The translations under genes were made by a program, and so were the position numbers. A stretch of 64,000 nt of DNA from Streptomyces sp. NL15-2K (lineage in GTDB: Bacteria; Actinomycetota; Actinomycetes; Streptomycetales; Streptomycetaceae): contig NZ_CP130630.1 in assembly GCF_030551255.1 (NCBI RefSeq), positions 4,693,501 through 4,757,500 of the forward strand, given 5' to 3'. Below, piece after piece: positions 59,837 to 64,000 of this stretch. A model generated the notes under the pieces. It ran no database searches. It saw nothing but the letters and a program-made list of their open reading frames with translations, and was not told the DNA's origin. Position 1 is the stretch's first letter. The number at the start of each line of letters is the position of its first letter.

Positions 59837-61516
59837 ATGCAAACCCCCACAAACCTGGCAGCCGAGCTGCGACTCCCCACGAACTGGCTCGACTACACGA
59901 TCCTCGGCATCTACTTCGTCGTCGTGCTGGGCATCGGCTTCGCCGCCCGCAGATCGGTGAAGACCAGCCTCGACTTCTTCCTCTCCGGCCGCTCCCTGCC
60001 CGCCTGGGTCACCGGCCTCGCCTTCGTCGCCGCCAACCTGGGCGCCACCGAGATCCTCGGCATGGCCGCCAACAGCGCGCAGTACGGCGTCTACACCACT
60101 CACTGGTACTGGATCGGCGCCATCCCGGCCATGGTCTTCCTGGGCCTGGTGATGATGCCGTTCTACTACGGCAGCAAGGTCCGCTCGGTCCCGGAGTTCC
60201 TGCTCCTGCGCTTCGACAAGGCGGCGCACCTGCTCAGCTCGATCCTGTTCGCCTTCGCCGCCGTCCTGATCGCGGGCGTCAACCTCTACGCCCTCGCGAT
60301 CGTGGTCGAAGCGCTGCTCGGCTGGCCGGAATGGGTCGCCATCGTCGTCGCCGGCACCTTCGTCCTCGCCTACATCACGCTCGGCGGCCTCTCCTCCGCG
60401 ATCTACAACGAGGTCCTGCAGTTCTTCGTGATCCTGGCGGCGCTCATCCCCCTCTCCGTCCTCGGCCTGAAGAAGGTCGGCGGCTGGGACGGCCTGTCCG
60501 ACTCCCTCAGCAAGACACACGGCGCCGACTTCATGACCTCATGGGGCGGCACGGGCATCGGCAGCGCCAACCCACTGGGCGCCAACTGGCTGACCATCGT
60601 GCTCGGCCTCGGCTTCGTCCTCTCCTTCGGCTACTGGACGACGAACTTCGCGGAGGTCCAGCGAGCCCTGTCGGCGAAGAACCTCTCGGCGGCCCAGCGC
60701 ACCCCCCTCATCGCCGCCTTCCCGAAGATCTTCATCGTCTTCCTGGTGATGATCCCGGGCCTGGTGGCGGCCGTCCTGGTCCCGAAGATCGGCACGTCCG
60801 GCTCGGACCTCCAGTACAACGACGCGATCCCGTACCTGATGGAGGCCCTGCTCCCGAACGGCGTCCTCGGCATCGCGGTCACCGGCCTCCTCGCCGCCTT
60901 CATGGCGGGCATGGCGGCCAACATCTCGTCCTTCAACACGGTGTTCACGACCGACATCTGGGCGAAGTACGTAGTAAAGGACCGCGAGGACGACTACTAC
61001 GTACGCTTCGGCCGCCTGATCACAGCGATAGGCGTCATGGCCTCCATCGGCACGGCGTTCCTGGCGTCGTCCTTCTCGAACATCATGAGCTACCTCCAGA
61101 CGCTGTTCTCCTTCTTCAACGTCCCGATGTTCGTGGTCTTCATCATCGGCATGTTCTGGAAGCGGACGTCGATGAAGTCGGGCTTCTGGGGCCTGCTCGC
61201 CGGCACGACAGCCGCCATGCTGAACTACTTCTGGATCTACAAACAGGGCATCATCGACATCCCCTCCGACCAGGGCGCCAACTTCGTCTCCGCGATCGCG
61301 GGCTTCGTGGCGGGCGCGGTGGTCATGATCGCCGTAACCCTCTTCACGGCCCCCAAACCGACCGAGGAACTCCAGGGCCTGGTGTACGGCACCACGTCCC
61401 CCGGCATGGAGGAGCCGCCCGCGCCCGGCGACGAGGCCTGGTACCGCAAGCCGGCCCTGCTGGGCTGGGGCGCGATGATCCTGGCGGCCGCCTGCTACAT
61501 CCCGTTCTCGTTCTGA
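59837..61516 (+). CDS. Sodium:sugar symporter (SGLT-like, probable galactose uptake)
   Basis: 559 residues with about 14 membrane helices of the SSS family. SGLT-like pieces are FFLSGRSLPAWVTGLAFVAANLGATEILGMAANS and YGVYTTHWYWIGAIPAM in the first helices, and the GLLAAFMAGMAANISSFNTVFTTDIW segment containing the sodium-site serines. It is divergent from galTEK, sharing one control region, so galactose is the likely substrate. ATG 59837 has a weak Shine-Dalgarno. A small membrane protein follows 21 bp downstream. Confidence 0.92.
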   Translation: MQTPTNLAAELRLPTNWLDYTILGIYFVVVLGIGFAARRSVKTSLDFFLSGRSLPAWVTGLAFVAANLGATEILGMAANSAQYGVYTTHWYWIGAIPAMVFLGLVMMPFYYGSKVRSVPEFLLLRFDKAAHLLSSILFAFAAVLIAGVNLYALAIVVEALLGWPEWVAIVVAGTFVLAYITLGGLSSAIYNEVLQFFVILAALIPLSVLGLKKVGGWDGLSDSLSKTHGADFMTSWGGTGIGSANPLGANWLTIVLGLGFVLSFGYWTTNFAEVQRALSAKNLSAAQRTPLIAAFPKIFIVFLVMIPGLVAAVLVPKIGTSGSDLQYNDAIPYLMEALLPNGVLGIAVTGLLAAFMAGMAANISSFNTVFTTDIWAKYVVKDREDDYYVRFGRLITAIGVMASIGTAFLASSFSNIMSYLQTLFSFFNVPMFVVFIIGMFWKRTSMKSGFWGLLAGTTAAMLNYFWIYKQGIIDIPSDQGANFVSAIAGFVAGAVVMIAVTLFTAPKPTEELQGLVYGTTSPGMEEPPAPGDEAWYRKPALLGWGAMILAAACYIPFSF

Positions 61517-61537
61517 CGCGGGAGGATTGGAGACACC

Positions 61538-61870
61538 ATGTCTGAACCTTCCGGGCCCTCCGGATACTCCGAGAAGGACGTCCTGCGAGAGGTCTCCGAA
61601 CTGCAGACCAAGTCCGCGACGGCCGCCCGCCTCTTCGACATCCGGCGCATCATCGGCGGCCTGTTCGTCGTGTACGGCGTCATCGTCACGATCGCCGGCT
61701 TCACGGCGTCGGACGCGGACCTCGACAAGGCGGAGGGCGTGAACATCAACCTGTGGACCGGGTTGGGGATGCTGGCCCTCGGCGTGTTCTTCCTGGTGTG
61801 GCTGAAGCTGCGGCCTGTGGTTCCGCCGCCGCCGGATGTTGTGGCGGGGGAGGAAGAACCGGGGAAGTGA
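61538..61870 (+). CDS. Small two-span membrane protein of the gal symporter operon
   Basis: 110 residues. A charged N-terminus (EKDVLREVSELQTKS) is followed by two hydrophobic helices at about 38-58 and 71-89 and a Pro-rich, acidic tail. GGAG precedes the ATG. It is co-transcribed with the symporter, judging by the 21-bp spacing. Similar small proteins accompany SSS transporters in Streptomyces; an accessory role is inferred. Confidence 0.7.
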   Translation: MSEPSGPSGYSEKDVLREVSELQTKSATAARLFDIRRIIGGLFVVYGVIVTIAGFTASDADLDKAEGVNINLWTGLGMLALGVFFLVWLKLRPVVPPPPDVVAGEEEPGK

Positions 61871-61955
61871 CGGTGGGGCGGGGCGGCGCAGGCCGGGGGT
61901 ACGGGGTGCCGCCCTCTCCCTCACTTGATTGCTGTACGGCGGTTTACGGCCGGGG

Positions 61956-62744
61956 TCATTGGGCGGCACCGCTGGAGGTGTCGGCGAGTACCTCGGCCCA
62001 GACGGTCAGGCCGTTGCCGCTCTGCCGGGTGCCCCAGCGGGCGGCGAGCGCTTCGGTGATCAGGAGGCCACGGCCGTGTTCCTGATCCGGTCCAGGCAGC
62101 CGAGACGGCAGGGGTGGCACTGCAGTACGACTATCCCCCTCGTCGGTCACGCTGATCGCGGCCGCTTCGGCGGTGAGGGCACACGTGACCGTGATGGTGC
62201 GGCTGTCACTGTGCTCCAGGGCGTTCGCGACCAGCTCTGCGGTGATCGACTCCAGGTCGTCCGCCGCGCCCACGGGCAGACCCCACGACCGGGCCGTGGC
62301 ACGCACATGGTGCCGCGCAGCACGTGCGGAGGTGAGGTCGTGGCCGGGGAGGGTAAGCAAGCTGTACGCCCGGAGCCCGGCTGGGCGGTACGCCAGTACG
62401 CCGTGGACACTCCCCATGGACGAAGCTTCCGCCGTGGCCCCACCCGGCAGAGCCGTTGGCCGTCCCCTGAGTCGTGCGCCTCGCGATCTGGCGACAAACA
62501 GCGCGTCGGAGAGAGCGTCCGCCAACTGATCTGCCAGCGCGCCGAGTTCACCAACCTTCGCCGCCCCCTCAGCGAGCACATCCCGCGTTCGGCCAAGCAG
62601 TCTGTCCGCGAGCCCGAGTTGTACGTCCTCGACCCGGTCGGCAAACCGGGAGACGAAGCCGTCGCCGTCCGTGAGAAGCAAGCAGGGCTGGCCGTGAGCG
62701 CCGGTCCAGGGCAGGAGCCGTAGACGATTCACTTCCTCGCTCAT
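61956..62744 (-). CDS. HATPase_c (anti-sigma/RsbW-like) ATP-binding protein
   Basis: 262 residues from ATG 62744 (GGGAG 7 nt upstream). The C-terminal half is a GHKL ATPase of the RsbW/SpoIIAB type: ITAELVANALEHSDSRTITV (N-box), ISVTDEGDS (G1) and GRGLLITEALAARWG (G2). The N-terminal 130 residues contain an uncharacterised helical region (VEDVQLGLADRLLGRTRDVL, LADQLADALSDALFVA). Such proteins are typically linked to XRE/DUF5753 regulators in Streptomyces, as here. It overlaps the upstream small gene by ATGA. Confidence 0.85.
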   Translation of the reverse strand: MSEEVNRLRLLPWTGAHGQPCLLLTDGDGFVSRFADRVEDVQLGLADRLLGRTRDVLAEGAAKVGELGALADQLADALSDALFVARSRGARLRGRPTALPGGATAEASSMGSVHGVLAYRPAGLRAYSLLTLPGHDLTSARAARHHVRATARSWGLPVGAADDLESITAELVANALEHSDSRTITVTCALTAEAAAISVTDEGDSRTAVPPLPSRLPGPDQEHGRGLLITEALAARWGTRQSGNGLTVWAEVLADTSSGAAQ

Positions 62745-63079
62745 GACGCCGCTCCCAGCCATGCGTGGATGTCGCGGGTGTCGAGATCGACGCCGTACGT
62801 GGCGAGCCACAGGGTGTCGCGCCGTAGCCGTTGGAGCCGGGCCTTCTCTTCGCGCTCGTGGGCCGTGAGGTAGGGGCGGACGAGGAGGGTGGTGGAGCCG
62901 TCGATGGGCTCGTACCAAGCCTGGACCGTCGAGGCGATGTGAGGAGGGGGCGGCATGAAGTGCTCGTACGGCAAGACGGAAGCACATCGCTCCGCTGGCG
63001 GCTGACCTGAACGGCGATACCAACTGACGGAGGTGACTCTCCGCAGCAAACGGGCCATGCGTTCCATGAGTCTGGTCAT
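62741..63079 (-). CDS. Small basic/helical protein coupled to the HATPase gene
   Basis: 112 residues from ATG 63079 (an earlier ATG at 63097 is possible). An Arg-rich N-terminus (MTRLMERMARLLRRV) leads to a domain with STVQAWYEPIDGSTTLLVRPYL, LRRDTLWLATYGVDLDTRDIHAW. I know no function. It is the first gene of the minus-strand pair and diverges from the XRE regulator, so it belongs to the same regulatory module. Confidence 0.6.
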   Translation of the reverse strand: MTRLMERMARLLRRVTSVSWYRRSGQPPAERCASVLPYEHFMPPPPHIASTVQAWYEPIDGSTTLLVRPYLTAHEREEKARLQRLRRDTLWLATYGVDLDTRDIHAWLGAAS

Positions 63080-63121
63080 GCTCTCAACTCCTGACATCTG
63101 TCGGATTCACGGGAAGCCTTC

Positions 63122-63136
63122 CATGGGAATCCCATG
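63122..63136. promoter_or_regulatory. Perfect palindrome CATGGGA-A-TCCCATG between divergent regulator genes
   Basis: Seven-bp arms (63122-63128 and 63130-63136) around a single A, in the 205-bp gap between the minus-strand pair and the XRE gene. Candidate operator of the XRE/DUF5753 protein. Confidence 0.6.
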
Positions 63137-63284
63137 ACAAGAGAACCTGTGAAGGAAGTTCCCCAATGTGGGTGACGTGCTTCGAATCCACGTCCGGCAC
63201 GCCGGAACACCTCATAAAGTCAGCGCCGTCGGCTGAGGGAAGCCAGTCGGAGCGATGCGCTCCGTGGCAGGAGGGATCTGGCAC

Positions 63285-64000
63285 ATGACCGCCACGCAGA
63301 CAGGCCCGGCCGGGCGGATGCAAATCGCACGAGGCCTGATCTCCCTGCGCGAGCGATGCGGGCTGACACAGACTCAAGTGGCCAACCGCGCGGGGGTCAG
63401 CACCACAACGGTCAGTCGGTACGAGGCGTGGCAGGACCGCGCGCGCATCCGATGGGCCACGGTCAAGGCTCTGGCCGACGCCTGCGAAGCCACGCCCCAA
63501 GAACGTGAAGCCCTCGTAGCCATCGCCAAGTCACAGGCCGACGGCTGGTGGGTCGGCAACAGCGCGGTGCCTGAGTGGCTGGATCCGCTCGTGTCCTTCG
63601 AGCACGCGGCAGCGTACGAGCACGTCTTCGCGAACACCGCCATTCCCGGCCTGCTCCAGACAAGGGAGTACGCCGGCGCCATCCATCAGGCGCGTGAAGT
63701 GCGCAGCTCGAACGAGGAGATCGAGCGGATGGTGGAAGCGCGGATGAAGCGCCAGGACATCCTGGAACGAGACCCGGCACTGCATCTGTGGGTCGTCCTC
63801 GATGAGGCAGTGCTACGTAGGACAGTCGGGGACACCGAAACCATGGTTGAGCAGCTCAAGCACCTTCATGACGTCGCCCAGAGCCCCAACATCGACATCC
63901 AGGTCCTGCCGTTCAGCGCGGGAGCGCATGCCGCGGGTGCCGGGCATTTCGTGATCCTCGGGCGGGACGACGAACGAGAACCCCTCAACTCAATGGCGGT
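63285..64000 (+). CDS. XRE-family regulator with DUF5753 domain (3' end beyond window)
   Basis: At least 238 codons, cut by the right edge. The helix-turn-helix is LISLRERCGLTQTQVANRAGVSTTTVSRYEAWQDRARIRWATVKALADAC (residues about 18-70). DUF5753 follows with FANTAIPGLLQTREYA, the MVEARMKRQDIL segment, LWVVLDEAVLRR and IDIQVLPFSAGAH. GGAGGG precedes ATG 63285. This family (WhiJ-like) often works with adjacent small proteins and HATPase proteins that relieve repression; the neighbours here fit. Confidence 0.9.
   Translation, partial: MTATQTGPAGRMQIARGLISLRERCGLTQTQVANRAGVSTTTVSRYEAWQDRARIRWATVKALADACEATPQEREALVAIAKSQADGWWVGNSAVPEWLDPLVSFEHAAAYEHVFANTAIPGLLQTREYAGAIHQAREVRSSNEEIERMVEARMKRQDILERDPALHLWVVLDEAVLRRTVGDTETMVEQLKHLHDVAQSPNIDIQVLPFSAGAHAAGAGHFVILGRDDEREPLNSMA

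Overview
The window looks like a stretch of a Streptomyces chromosome (basis: sequence plus general knowledge). GC is very high throughout, with third positions almost all G or C. GTG starts and ATGA/GTGA stop-start overlaps are common. Typical actinomycete genes are present: an LAETG sortase substrate, a DivIVA-like coiled-coil protein, an XRE/DUF5753 regulator paired with an ATP-binding protein, and a gal operon in the order galT-galE-galK. The core genes mfd, glmU-prs-rplY-pth, ppc and galTEK form a conserved backbone into which accessory blocks are set.

Layout. 1-9.2 kb: the N-terminal 3062 codons of a giant secreted RHS/YD-repeat protein (minus strand) with three LamG-like modules. It runs off the left edge just where its C-terminal toxin should begin. 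9.3-14.2 kb: small accessory genes (a BMP-like anchored protein, a membrane protein, a GNAT, a lipoprotein HNH nuclease, an MT0933-type small protein, an SDR plus MerR pair) and a 167-bp MITE-like element. 14.2-25.1 kb: mfd, a MacB/FtsX-type ABC exporter, a DHA2 MFS pump with an in-frame minisatellite, a secreted alpha/beta hydrolase and a decayed GNAT. 25.3-28.3 kb: a DUF485 plus acetate-type symporter operon and a DivIVA-like coiled-coil protein.

28.5-34.3 kb is a conflict-type cluster. It holds an Imm35-like/collagen-like linker/deaminase/SUKH-4 protein, a WHH-nuclease-SUKH fusion, a YwqJ-type deaminase and a SUKH-3 immunity protein. 34.3-40.9 kb: an orphan histidine kinase, an HTH plus LAGLIDADG-like protein, tRNA-Gln(UUG), and glmU, prs, rplY and pth.

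41-46.6 kb is the strongest candidate for an undescribed system. It is a translationally coupled two-gene unit in which a lipase-like alpha/beta hydrolase is followed by a 1438-residue caspase-like/STAND NTPase/helical-repeat protein. The unit sits between pth and the region leading to ppc. 46.7-56.4 kb: a membrane protein, an LAETG surface protein, ppc, a desaturase with its coupled TetR regulator and a palindromic operator array, CsbD, tam with a VOC remnant, MarR, a 232-bp MITE, a LuxR-type regulator and a GNAT. 56.4-61.9 kb: galactose metabolism (galTEK, with a divergent sugar:sodium symporter and a small membrane protein). 62-64 kb: a HATPase anti-sigma-like protein, a small partner and a divergent XRE/DUF5753 regulator cut by the right edge.

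Three separate loci (RHS, SUKH/deaminase, caspase-STAND) point to inter- or intracellular conflict functions. The rest is primary metabolism and regulation. Start codons were set by Shine-Dalgarno spacing, overlaps and family N-termini. Domain assignments are from motif recognition only; no database search was possible.
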